From Panagrolaimus kolymaensis (taxonomy: Eukaryota > Nematoda > Chromadorea > Rhabditida > Panagrolaimidae), in NCBI GenBank assembly GCA_028622995.1, contig JAJQJQ010000023.1:1054001-1118000 (forward strand): DNA of 64,000 nt, read 5' to 3'. Numbering within the stretch: position 1 is the first letter of the stretch; every line of letters starts with the position of its first letter. This document shows, in pieces, positions 23,547 through 34,157 of the stretch. The position numbers were made by a program, and so were the translations under genes. The notes under the pieces are model-generated. The model was not told the origin of the DNA. It did not search any database and saw nothing but the letters and a program-made list of their open reading frames with translations.

Positions 23547-24625
23547 TCTATTAAAATAAAATGACACTTTTAACCCATTCTAAATATTTTCCACCTTATT
23601 TCTTTAAAATACATAAGTATGCATCTCTCCAATTTTTATTTCCATCTTCGTGGATGAATAAATTGACCTGATTTTTTTTTGGTTTCTCCATTTAAAATTT
23701 CGCTTTTATCAGGTAAAATATCTTTCAGGATATCTCTCTTTCCTTTTCTGTGTTTATTTCTTTCAAATCAGATTACATACGTATTTTTGAATTTAAATTG
23801 AAAGTGTTTTTTGGTGAAAAAAGGAGTAAAAGTAAAAAACGAGTAAAAGCGAAAGCAACCTACGCATTTTTTTTTGTTGAAGGAAGGAAAGAGCAAACTT
23901 GTTTTTTGGGAAAAATTAAGATTCTTGAATGAAAGTGAAAACTTTCTTTTAATTTTATCTTGCTAAATCAAAACCATCTTCCACCAAAATCTTGTTACAA
24001 ACAAGCAAAAAATTAAGATTTCATAAATTCATCGAAAATCAAAAAAGAAGGAGCAAAAAGTTTATTCATTTTTTTGTGACAAAAATGTTGGATGAGAAAA
24101 CTATGAATGAACGCTCAAATGTTGCGAGAGTCAAAGGAAGCATAAAAACGATTCTCTTTCATTTTTACTTTGAACCAAATAAATAATCTTTCATTGTTTG
24201 TTTGTTTGTTGGATTCAAAAAGGGAATAATAAATTTATAAACTTGTAACTTTATGAGCTTCTTGATTTTTTAAATCAGCTAACCAAAACGCCACTAATTG
24301 AGAAGCTAAAGAAGGTGAAAATTTGTAGTGTTAAAAGAGAAAAAGTTACAGCAGTATAAAATGCTGAATAAAATTGTGAAACAAATTTGCTTCGGCAATT
24401 GATTAACGTTCGTTCCCTGGTTTTTTTAGCCCTTTCTTCGCGTGTTTACCCTTGATCGTTTTTAACATTTTTCATTCTAATTTAAACTCACAGACGATTG
24501 TTACAACCATTTTAGGATTTGATTTTATGTTGATTCGTCGAATGCTTCATATCGAAATTTGCATTTTGTTTCAACAATGTCTTCTTTTATGCTTCAAAAA
24601 TTGATAGGAAATTCAATCAACAACA
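23547..24625. other. divergent intergenic region
   Basis: It lies between two divergently transcribed genes and presumably holds both promoters. It is A/T-rich, and the open frames near 23750-24186 are short, lysine-rich and unconvincing. Confidence 0.5.
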
Positions 24626-25409
24626 ATGGCAGATAATTATGAACCAATACCTACGTAAGTATTTTATTTTTTTCCATTATTATTTGCTTACTGATATCAT
24701 TTTTTTAGATTTAAAGGTGGAGCAGCTATTGCTCCTGCGCCTCCTCCTCCAGCTGCCGCCGTTCCTCCTGCTGAAATACGAAATAAACTATCACCGATAA
24801 AACAAATTCCAGCTATAACACCAGCAGCTGCTGCACCACCACCAAAACCAGTACATAAAAAAGTCAATCAACTTCCAATTGCTCGTAAATCAATTCATGC
24901 TCCATCATCGCAACTTAATCAAAGTAGTCAAATAGCTCCATCATCTGTTGCTCGTCAAGATATTGTTGCTGAGAAAGATAATGTGAATAACAACGGCAAA
25001 AATGTTCGTGTTGCTAAATATGATCAAGAAGTTTACTCTGAATATGTTTCAAATGGTAAGCAAGTTGTTAAAGGCTTTTGTAATGGATAAATAGGATGTA
25101 TGATTGAAGCCTAAAAACGTTTAAACTTCGTAGCCTTTTGCTTCCAATGTTCCTGCTCTTTAATTCTAAAGTTTTGCAATGATTCAACTTAAACCATGGA
25201 AGCTACTTGACGAAGTTTAATGAGCTTATGCTTTTATCATACTCCTATAATCCTTTCATTTATCATATGGTTAAACTAATAATTAATTTTCAGGTAAAAC
25301 TTCAATAAATAATGCTGCATTCTATTGTAAAATTACTAGTGGTCTTTTTGGTACTTTGTTTGCTTTACTTTCAATTGCTTTGGCTATCGCTATGTTTGTA
25401 ATAGAATGA
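24626..25409 (+). CDS. Pro/Ala-rich tail-anchored membrane protein
   Basis: Exons: 24626-24654, 24709-25055 and 25294-25409, encoding 163 residues in frame throughout. The first ~60 residues are Ala/Pro-rich (PAPPPPAAAVPPAE), followed by a polar Ser/Gln/Asn region. The last ~25 residues form one hydrophobic helix (GLFGTLFALLSIALAIAMFVIE) ending at the stop, so it is probably a C-tail-anchored protein with a cytosolic N-terminus. No signal peptide or known domain is seen. The proline runs could bind SH3, WW or EVH1 domains (inference). It converges with the next gene, whose stop is only 26 bases away, so the two 3' UTRs must overlap. Confidence 0.8.
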
Positions 25410-25435
25410 TTTAAATAAACAAGACTTTATTAACA

Positions 25436-25961
25436 TTATGATTTATTTACAATTCGACTCAAATTATTCAAAACAATACATAAAAATTTGGCATCACTTT
25501 CTTTCATTAAATCACAGCGAAGATATTTGCGATGATTCGGGTCGGCGATAGGGCTTTCATCAAAGCTGAAGGTGACGATGTTTTCTTTTCTTAGATGACC
25601 AAAATTGTAGATTGCGACGAATTTGTACAGGACTCCTGTTTCATTTTCCAGCCACAGTTCACAGGATTCTTCACAGACGATGACATGAACATCTTCTAAA
25701 AGAGCGTAGGACTGAAAAAGAGAAGGGTTAAAAAAGTTAGATTAAAAAAAATACAACTTCTCTACCGTCAAAGAACCGAGCATTACATAACACACCAATA
25801 GGAACAACATCTTCTGATATTTCTTTGGTCACACTTTCATCAACATCTTCTTGGGTGATGTTGATGAGATCATTGAGAAAGCGATCAATCTTCTCTTGAT
25901 GAGATGAGCACGAGTATCCTTCAGTTTGAGAAATAACGAGTGAAAGATCTCCCGTCACCAT
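25436..25961 (-). CDS. uncharacterised 151-residue protein
   Basis: Exons on the minus strand: 25766-25961 and 25436-25695. The join at CTTTTAG/AAGATG (rather than the nearer TTTTTCAG, which would put the frame out) gives RFFD-EDVHVIVCEESCELW and a 151-residue product. The N-terminal half is acidic (ITQEDVDESVTKEISEDVVP), and the C-terminal half has alternating hydrophobic strands (ELWLENETGVLYKFVAIYNF). There is no signal peptide, no membrane segment and no family I recognise. The start at 25961 is the first in-frame ATG. An upstream exon cannot be excluded. Confidence 0.65.
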
Positions 25962-27327
25962 ATGAAGAGCACGGGAAGGAATATAGTTCTTATGAAAAAG
26001 TTAAGCTAAAAGAGTAAGGCACAGAAAGGTCGGCTAAAATAAAGAATGCGGTAAAAGAGGATATAAAAAAAAGAAAATCGTACCAAAAAATGAGCCAAAA
26101 AAAACGGACATAGATGAAGCAAAAAATTTTTAAAGATGAAAAATTATGTAATCAATGAATACCGAGAGTCATTTGCATTTGGGTGATGCTTAACCAAGTA
26201 ACGTTTTAATATGAATTCTTTCGAAAGTTATCGTAAAACTAGCATACCCATGATTCATGAAAGGCTTTTATGGGGCAGTTTCCATCTGATTTTTACTGTA
26301 ACATTAATGCTGTGCTTTGCCATAATTGTGTTTCTCCTTTATTTATTTTATTCTTTTAATACATTTATAAAAAAATCTTTGAAATCTTCAATTCTGTAAC
26401 CTTTTTCATACGGTAAATAACAGTTTTTTTGAATAATTTTTGATGTTTCAAACTTCGTTTTTTCTTGTCGAACTTTTTTTTCATTTTATGAACCAGAAGA
26501 GGAACGTCTGGTTTTTTTTATTAAATCAAACAAATGCTTTCATCTTTGAGATTTTGTGTTTTGAAATGTTACTAATTTCAGACATTTTTTTCTTAATTGT
26601 TCTCAATCTTCAAGTGTCATCATCATCAACATCAAACTTCTTTCTTTCAAGTATTATTTGCTTTTACTTTTTTTTTATAAATCCTAACCTTTTGCAAGAT
26701 CTTTTTATTTTAATATTAAAACACACATAAAAAAAAGAAGTGATGATCCTCTTTGATTTTTGTTACGTGAAGAGAGCTGGCTTTCGCCTGCATGCATTAC
26801 AAGTGTTTGAAACAAAAAAAAACTTGTCATCGTCGTCGGTAATTCTTTTTTTATTTTTTTATTTCCTGTACATCTTTTTTTGTTTTTGCGGGACAGGTTA
26901 ATGTCAATCCTTCACCATCATCATCAACAGACTTTGCTTACTATTTCTTTTTTTTTTCATGATCATTTTCAATCAATGTTTTACATTGAAAAAAAGAACC
27001 CTTTTTTGGTTAAAAGAAGAAGGAATCATTTATTGCGTAAAAAAAACAAAAAAGTAATGAATTTCCATTTATTTTTTGACAAATTAGAGAACATTGAAAC
27101 CTGCTTTTTTATGATAGTTTATTACTACCATTTTTCTCGATCAAGCTCATACCTTTTTTTGTTTTGTTTTCTTGATGATCGAAGAATCACTTTCCGCTTT
27201 GTTTTGCCCTTTTTCTCACATTTTTTGTTATGCAAAAAGAATAAATTTTTAATGTTTTAATTCAATTAAGAGGTAATTGGAGGTGGTTTTAGATTTGTGA
27301 GAAGTTTACCCAAATATCACCATCATC
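25962..27327. other. intergenic with one weak small ORF
   Basis: Mostly A/T-run sequence. A possible 62-residue membrane ORF (26211-26399) is listed separately. The other open frames are Phe/Ser/Lys-rich translations of T/A runs and are not supported. Confidence 0.45.
26211..26399 (+). CDS. possible small single-pass membrane protein
   Basis: This 62-residue ORF starts MNSFESYRKTSIPMIHERLL and has one strong hydrophobic helix (LIFTVTLMLCFAIIVFLLYL) followed by a lysine-containing tail. Its charge layout is that of a real small membrane protein. In a T-rich background, chance hydrophobic ORFs are common, and no homologue comes to mind. Confidence 0.3.
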   Translation: MNSFESYRKTSIPMIHERLLWGSFHLIFTVTLMLCFAIIVFLLYLFYSFNTFIKKSLKSSIL

Positions 27328-27902
27328 ATGGCTACGAGTCAACATACTGGTAGTGGAACATTACGAGGTGGTGGTGTTAAACGAGTTTATGGAAATATGG
27401 CGGTAAGAATCTTTTTGTGAATTTGGCTTAGGCGATCCATAATTAAGCTATATTTATTTTTTAGTCATTGAAGCAATATAAAGAAAAAATTGATTATCGT
27501 TTACCATTGGTATCAATAATTTGTTTAGCTTCAATTGCATCCATTTTATTTTTATATGGTTTATATCAATTAAAAGGACACGATACTCTTGTAGAATATG
27601 TTAAAAATACACGAGATATTGTACGGGTAAGGTTAGCTTTATTTAATTTCAAGCAAGGCTTTATTAAACCCGAATAATTTAAGTTCGTCACCGATCCGAG
27701 AAATAAACGAGCTACTTCTGAAAATGGCGGAGAATTTGTTGAACCTTTGGCCGAACCAGGGGGTGAAAATCCATCAGAAGAAATCCAAGAGGCTGTGGAA
27801 GCCAAAGCCACGGAAGCAACCATCATATCCGAATCGAAAGATGAAGAAAGAACCGAAAGACCGATATTAATTTTTGATAATGAAACAACATTATCGACCA
27901 CC

Positions 27903-27957
<55 letters not shown>

Positions 27958-29265
27958 CGACAACAAATATTTTATTATTAACGACAAATGCGACTACTAT
28001 TAACGAAACGACAACAACTGCTATTGTAATTTTAGCGACAACTACGACCCCATTAGGACCTGAATGGCTTACACTTGCAGAATTGGATGATTATCATGAT
28101 CGATTAGTTGGTGTAAGTTTTTGAGCCTTGAGTGAAAAAACAAAAGCTAATTATTTTATCTTTATAAATTACACCCTTTTTAACACTTTTTAACATATTT
28201 CAGACTTATAAAACAATTTGGAATCTTTTTGCAATAAATATTATTGCCCTTCTTTTTCTTCTCCCTGCAACAATCCTCTTTCATCTTGATTCATTTGGAA
28301 TTAATAAATATAAAACCATTTTTCGAGTTATCGTGTTTTTAGTTTTGCTATTTTTCTTTATCCAACTTTTCTACCTTATTAGCCCAATTTTTACTTCAAC
28401 TTCACGTTTTCCCGATATGGTGGATCGACTTTTTGATCTCATGACTAAACCCAAACATGAAAGAGGTATTGGAGAAATAAAAGATACATTTGCATGCGAA
28501 TTTGATACTCATCCAGAATTAATTGCACGTGGATTTCAAGTGAGTTGTTACAGTTAGGGTTGACCTCCCCCCCCGCGGGGACGGGGACTCCCCGTTTCCC
28601 CTTCCCCGTTCCCCGTCCCCTTCCCCGTCCCCGAAAAAAATTCTCCCCGTTTTTCTCCCCGCCTCCCCGTCCCCGAAGGATTTTCTCCCCGAAAAAAAAA
28701 TTGCAATGAAAAGCATACAAGAAAAAAATTTTTTTCTTAATAATTAACGAGAAAAAAATTTTTTTACTCCCCGTCTCCCCGTCCCCGAACAAAATCCTCC
28801 CCGTTTTTCTCCCCGTCTCCCCGTCCCCGAAAAATTTTCTCCCCGAACGATTCCCCGTTCCCCGGTTTTTTTGAAAAACGGGGGGGGAGGGCAACCCTAG
28901 TTACAGTAATTCTTTTATCTAAGGAAGAAAATTTCTTTCAGGATCCATGTGTACCCAAAATCAAGGATAGCCTTTTCCCCGCGTATGCCAGCGTTTTTCT
29001 AATTTTATTCGATCTTTTACCATTTATTTTTGTTGCATTTACATATGCATGGGATGCATGGGTTAAAGATTGCACTCATGTTCGTGAAGCTCGAATGAGA
29101 GTTGAACTAAATAACCAACGAAGGCCTCAAACTCGTGAAGAAATTCTTCAACATGCAATTGAATCTCAAAATTGGTAAACTTTTTTACGAGGAAATCGAA
29201 TAAATTAAAATTAAAAAATTTGTTGATTTTTTAGGTCACGAAATTCTGCCGATCATTTTGTGTAA
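27328..29265 (+). CDS. four-pass Thr-rich membrane protein
   Basis: Exons: 27328-27402, 27465-27626, 27684-28112, 28204-28539, 28942-29174 and 29235-29265, encoding 421 residues. Hydrophobic segments are in exon 2 (LVSIICLASIASILFLYGLY), two in exon 4 (FAINIIALLFLLPATILF; VIVFLVLLFFFIQLFYLI) and one in exon 5 (FLILFDLLPFIFVAFTYA). The loop between the first and second contains an acidic stretch and then 23 consecutive Thr encoded mostly by (ACA)18 at 27903-27956, with more Thr blocks beyond. It is probably extracellular and heavily O-glycosylated if so placed. A long loop with DTHPELIARGFQ and DPCVPKI precedes the last helix. I recognise no family; it looks nematode-specific. Intron 4 carries a 345-bp MITE (28555-28899). 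Confidence 0.85.
27897..27965 (+). repeat. (ACA)n microsatellite coding poly-Thr
   Basis: Twenty-three Thr codons run without a break, eighteen of them consecutive ACA, inside exon 3 of the four-pass membrane protein. Length variation here would change the protein without a frameshift. Confidence 0.9.
28555..28899. mobile_element. C-rich hAT-type MITE in an intron
   Basis: The 345-bp insert has terminal inverted repeats starting TAGGGTTG (about 21 bp, one mismatch: A versus C at base 9) and is flanked by the perfect 8-bp duplication GTTACAGT (28547-28554 and 28900-28907). The interior is dominated by CCCCGT/CCCCGA repeats, extremely GC-rich against the AT-rich genome, around an AT-rich centre. 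It has no coding capacity. The 8-bp duplication places it in the hAT superfamily, but its termini differ from the 4-kb hAT at 11259-15268, so another autonomous hAT must have mobilised it. Confidence 0.9.
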
Positions 29266-29656
29266 GCCACCTGGTTTTACGACACTTTTATGTATATTTT
29301 TATGATATTTTTGACAGTATTTGTTTGAAAAATAGTAATAAGATATTTTTTATTATAATAAAGTGTTGGAAATATAAACTATTATTTTCTACTAACAAAC
29401 TACATAGAATGGATAATGATGTCAGAACAAAGTTCAAAATCAAAGTAAAAAAATGAATCAAAGAAGTAACACGAAAATGCCAAAAAAAATTGGCTGCGTT
29501 TAAAAACTCCACGAAACAAAAATGCAAATTTGAAAGACTTTTATTCATTTCCCGAAATAATTTTCAAAAATACATATTTACAGAATCAATAAGCAGCTAG
29601 AAGAAAAGACAAAGCAGAATCAGATTAGTTAGTTAATATATTCTTCATTCATTCGT
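29266..29656. other. convergent intergenic region
   Basis: Only the 3' ends of the flanking convergent genes are expected here. No other structure was seen. Confidence 0.5.
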
Positions 29657-29809
29657 TCATTCACTCTTTCGATATTGCTCGACATATTGTTCAATTTTTT
29701 TCTGAATTTCACATGGCGATGGCACTTTTGGTACTTCATAATTTTGAGTTGCATAAGCTCCAACATAAGCACCAATTGTAAGAGAAATGAAATGTGTTGC
29801 TAGACCCAT
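29657..29809 (-). CDS. STMP1-like short mitochondrial membrane protein
   Basis: This single-exon ORF of 50 residues starts MGLATHFISLTIGAYVGAYA. It has one N-terminal hydrophobic helix with Gly spacing, followed directly by the AQNY.VP-like hallmark (here TQNYEVPKVP) and an amphipathic Lys/Glu tail. This layout and length match short transmembrane mitochondrial protein 1 (STMP1/C7orf73/Mm47, 47 residues in human), an inner-membrane microprotein tied to respiratory complexes. The ORF is below usual gene-finder cut-offs. The start codon and size agree with the family. The single cysteine (PSPCE) is not in the human form, as far as I recall. Confidence 0.8.
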   Translation of the reverse strand: MGLATHFISLTIGAYVGAYATQNYEVPKVPSPCEIQKKIEQYVEQYRKSE

Positions 29810-30556
29810 TATTGATATATTCAATCTTCAGAAAATTCTATAGAAATCAGAGCAAGACGATGAAATGAAGGATATAAGCCTGAAAAATGAAACAAAGAAA
29901 TTATTTAAAAAAACAGAAAATCTTGCAGTCGGAAAAGGAAGTAAAAATATATTTACGCGAGCAAAAAAGAAAAAAAAGAGCGCCAAAAAACAACAAACTT
30001 ATAGGAACAATGATAATTTGCTGCCTTTTCGAAAATTTCATTTACATGTCAAAAAAAAGGTTTGGGCCACGGCGCGAAATTCAAGCATCGTTTACGTGCT
30101 TCGTTCGTTTTCTTGATTCATTTACTTGCTTCATTTTTTTTTCTTTTTGACTTTTTGATGATGTTTGATTGAAATGTTGTTAATTTTTCTTGTATTTTGT
30201 TCAACTTTGATTATGTTTTGAGTTGTTTCTAAGAATAGAGTTCGGCAGTAAAAGGAAGGTAGCAAATGGAATAATCAATGAATGCTTTTATTTTGTGATG
30301 AATGAAAACAAAAAATAGGAAGAAAAGTGTAATTTTAAAATCTTTGAGAGTTCCGTATTTTCTTTTTTAGTTTATCCATTTTTTTTATAAAGAAAAGGAA
30401 AAAATGTTTATTAAAAATTAACAGACACAACTATAATTAGTTTAAAAATATTTAATAGTCGAGCGATTGAAATACACAAACATATAAAAAAAAATCGACC
30501 AAAGAAATTTCTTTGTCTCCGCATTTTACAAGATTTTTTGAAAGAAACATAAACTT
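29810..30556. other. intergenic, upstream of the STMP1-like gene
   Basis: A/T-run sequence. Two E2F-like motifs stand out (29980-29990 and 30071-30080). The overlapping open frames near 29865-30150 are lysine-rich and unconvincing. Confidence 0.45.
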
Positions 30557-31369
30557 TAAAGGTAATCACCAAATTCAGCAAAAGGATGATTCTGAAATAA
30601 AAAGTAATAAGTAAAAATACAAAACTAACTTCTTTTAAAAAGCTTTACCCTTTTAAACTTCAAAAAATGTTGAGATTTTAAAAAAACTATTGGAATATCT
30701 TTGCCAATACACATTGACATTAAATTTGGAAAGAAAAGCGATTCAGCCATTTTCTCTGCGGTTTCTATGGTAAAAACTTGTGAATCGACTTTATTACTAA
30801 ATAATAAATGGTTATTTTGCTTTCATAAAAAATTTTTTTTTTAAATCTTACTATTCAAATTTTCTAATTAATGGAAGCTTTTCAAGAATTTCAGCAAGCT
30901 CAACCCAATTTCCATTAGAATATTTTATTGACGAATTATAAAAATAAAAGTTTTCCACTTTACCAGCCATTATTAAAAATAATAACTCATTGTAAGACAA
31001 ATTTTGATGCCAGAAATTTAATTTTTTGACATTAACATAACCCAATTTTGGAAAAACATAATCAAATGCATTTGGAATATCAATGGAAAGCATTTCTTCG
31101 ATAATCCATATTTTTGCAAAATTTTCTTCAAATTCAATGTTAAAGTTTTCACTAAAAGTATCCAAACTTTCAGCAATAACGACGGATGATTTCGTCAAAA
31201 AATATTTGCATGATTTGATTAACTTTTGATAAACAAATGGCGAAGCATTTTTTGAAAGGTAATAAACAATGTTTTCAGGAAGAGTAAATTTTTGATGAAC
31301 AAAATTCTTCAGCAATTTTGTTGAAAATCTTTTATATTTTTTTGTATAAATCGGAACACCAAAATCCAT
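30557..31369 (-). CDS. uncharacterised nematode-family protein (233 aa)
   Basis: Exons on the minus strand: 30852-31369, 30649-30796 and 30557-30592. The last exon encodes just NHPFAEFGDYL after the junction. Exon 1 has the pattern LPENIVYYLSKN..P.VYQKLIKSCKYF, which I associate with a large expanded family in panagrolaimid nematodes whose members may be F-box-related. That link is from memory and unproven. The product has no signal peptide or membrane helix and is rich in Phe, Lys, Asn and Tyr. Phases agree at both introns. The function is unknown. Confidence 0.75.
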
Positions 31370-32328
31370 TGTTAGGTGGTAATCGTTGACGAATAAAAAT
31401 CAACAACACAATAAAAAATCAATCAATGAAAAAAAAGCCCTTGTCTTTGGTCAAATAAACAAGAAAAAACCATTTCTTTATTAACGATTTTTTGGATGTG
31501 TGTAAAAAGATGCAAAATGCCCTTAAAGAATGTTCTTCTTTAGCCCATGCCCTTATGTAAATTAAAGAAAGCTATGCATCATTGCAAAAATGTTGAGAGA
31601 ATGAGAATAAAAAATCGATTTTTCTAATTACAGTCCGTTTCTAAATCGATGACCTCTATTAATGGTTGGTTACCAACACAATGTTCATTTTTGAGTAAAA
31701 TAATATGTATTTGTTGCTTACTTTAACCTTTGCCTAAACAAAAAATTAAAATTATTAAAAATTGAAAAAAAACTATAGGTAATTACAACTGTCATTCATG
31801 AATCATCCAAAATGCATCATTCCAATAATGCAGCCAAAGCCAAGTTTGAAATTAATAAGTTTATTAAACATTTTCTTTATTTTATTTTGTTAATTCTTGG
31901 TGCAAATTTAATGTAATTTAAAACTATCATAGTGATAAATAAATGTTATAAACAAGTTGAAGCAAAACATCCTTTCAGAATTTCTTTTATTATTGGTAAT
32001 GACAATAAAAAAAATTTATTATACTTTTTACAAATATTTATTAAAAAATGTGAGACAAAGCAAATGTTTTTTTCTTCTTTTTAATTAAATTGTTAAAATA
32101 AAACTAAAGCTAGCCGGTTTACCAAATAAATTCTGGGATATTCATCTATGCCAAAGATAAAAAAAAATGTTTTAAAGCTAAAAATATGCAAGCGTCGTAG
32201 TTGGAGTTTAAAGAAAAAGTGTAAAATTGTTGAAAATAAAAAATATTGAAAGCATCGTCGTTTTTTTATTTGTTTGGTTGGTTGTTTATTTATTTTTAGA
32301 TTTGAAATATAATAATAGGTGCTTTATA
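31370..32328. other. intergenic region
   Basis: A/T-rich; no gene, repeat or RNA gene supported. It notably contains no LIM-domain exon downstream of the PDZ/ZM gene. Confidence 0.5.
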
Positions 32329-34157
32329 TTAATTATCTGCTCCAACAGCATGGGCAATTCGTTTCAAGCTTGAACTTTGTGGAGTTGGAGAACGATGGCG
32401 AAGACCTTGCTCTTCTTCAGCAATCAATCGACGAGTTGCTGAATCCAAATATGCGGGGCGGTTATTTCGAGGATAATCGCCACTAAAAGAATGAAAGAGA
32501 ATTAAAGGAAAGCCACAATATGAACTCACTCGATGGACAAATCTTGTCCTGTTTGCATTTTATATGCTTCAGCTGCAGCTTCTGGGGAATACATTCCAAG
32601 GGGTGAATTATATTGTAAATGAGCCACAGTTGCATGAGGAGATAATTCACGAACAGTTCGGGGGCTTCGAGTGTAATATGCTCGAGGACCTCCTAAAATT
32701 TTATGGAATGATTAATTAACTAAACAAAATATAGCTACTGGTGTTTAAAATTTCCCGGAAATACATGTTTACTATCTTTATTTATCTTTTAGTTTTATGA
32801 TTTTTCACTTACCATCATAATGAGTTGGAGTTGTGCTTTGTCCACGATTGGGTGTGGTACTTTTATTTCGATAAACTGCATGTGAACCAGGATATCCACT
32901 ATCTTGTCCATGATATTGCCCACCACCTCCACTTTGAGGGCTTTGCATTGTAACATGCTTACCTTGTCCTTGTCCACTACCATATCCTTGCCCTTGACCA
33001 CCTTGTCCTGAGCCATAACCTCCTTGCCCTTGATTTTGTCCCCATTGGGCATTTCCGCTGCCACTGCCACCATAATTTCCACCTTGACCACCTTGTCCAC
33101 TTTGTCCCCAACCTTGTGTGTTACTTCCTTGGCTCCAATTTTGTTGTTGTTGGTTGCTTTGGTTTTGATTCCATGATGAACTATTATTTCCTCCACTTTG
33201 ATTAACTTTATGCGATGGATCCCATTCGCCTGTGGATGCATTTTGGTTCCAATTAACATTAGAATAATATCCATTTGGGCGGCCACCGCTGCTGCCGCCG
33301 CCACCGCCACTTTGTTGATTTTGTTGTTGTTGTTGTTGCCAACTATTATTACCAGTGGATGAAAAATTATTCGAAATTTGATTATTGGTGGATGAAAATC
33401 CTTGTGAACCATGATTAAATGGAGCAGCACTGGAAGAACCAATAGTTCCACCACCACCTGCTGGAGCAATGTTGGAGGATTCTGTTCGAGTATAAGTTCG
33501 ATTAGTTTCATAATGCTTTTTAATATTTCCTTCATCTTGATCCCAATTTGAATTTGATTCACTTTTAACTGTATTAGAAAATGGAAGGTTTTCATTATTG
33601 AAATTGGTTGTTAATGGGGCTGGACCTTCACGAGTTTCAGTCCGTTTAAAATTAGTAACTTTTCTAACTTCTTCCGAAAATGGTGCTGCTGCATTTCCAA
33701 GGGATTGGGTTGATTTAAAAGAATTTTGATAACCAGCGGTATTCTAAAAATTAAAAAACTTTCTCTTATTATCATTTAAAAAACCATCAAAAAATCAACA
33801 AACTTGATCGCTAACACCACTAACTCGACCAGAATTATCAAAATGATTTACAACTATTTGATTTCCTTTTTCATCCAAACTCCATGGCAAACTTGGTGGA
33901 TGCGCAATAAAACGTTTCAAATTCATTGAAACTTCATTTCCACTTTGAATTCGACTTTGAGCATCATTTAAATTTTGTGGTTTCATACCAAAAACTTGTT
34001 CAACGGTATCACCAACTTTGACTCCAGCTTTATCAGCCATGGAATCGGCTTGCACGAAAGAAATGGCTAAAGTATTTCCTTGTTGGCGCAATTGAAATCC
34101 CCATTGAATTGTTGGATTTGAACGGGTCATTCGAACATTAATATTTTCGTACGCCAT
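32329..34157 (-). CDS. alp-1: PDZ plus ZM-motif protein, ALP/Enigma-like without LIM
   Basis: Exons on the minus strand: 33804-34157, 32813-33743, 32530-32692 and 32329-32482, encoding 533 residues. Residues ~1-95 are a PDZ domain of the ALP/Enigma/ZASP type (WGFQLRQQGN, ADSMADKAGVKVGDTVEQV). A ~310-residue Gln/Gly/Ser/Asn-rich disordered region follows. A ZM motif (LQYNSPLGMYSPEAAAEAYK, residues 454-473) follows, then RRLIAEEEQ and a SPTPQSSSLKRI tail. ZM and PDZ together bind alpha-actinin at Z-discs/dense bodies. Worm alp-1 normally also offers LIM-containing isoforms, but here the frame ends after the tail and no LIM exon is seen downstream before the next gene. The symbol is by resemblance only. 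Confidence 0.85.

Noticed and set aside
28445..28894. 149-residue minus-strand ORF rich in Gly, Arg and Asp
   Set aside because: It is a translation of the CCCCGT repeats of the MITE and antisense exon sequence.
32795..33595. 266-residue minus-strand ORF
   Set aside because: It is another frame of the Gln/Gly-rich exon 2 (32813-33743) of the PDZ/ZM gene, which has its own continuous frame and correct splice sites.
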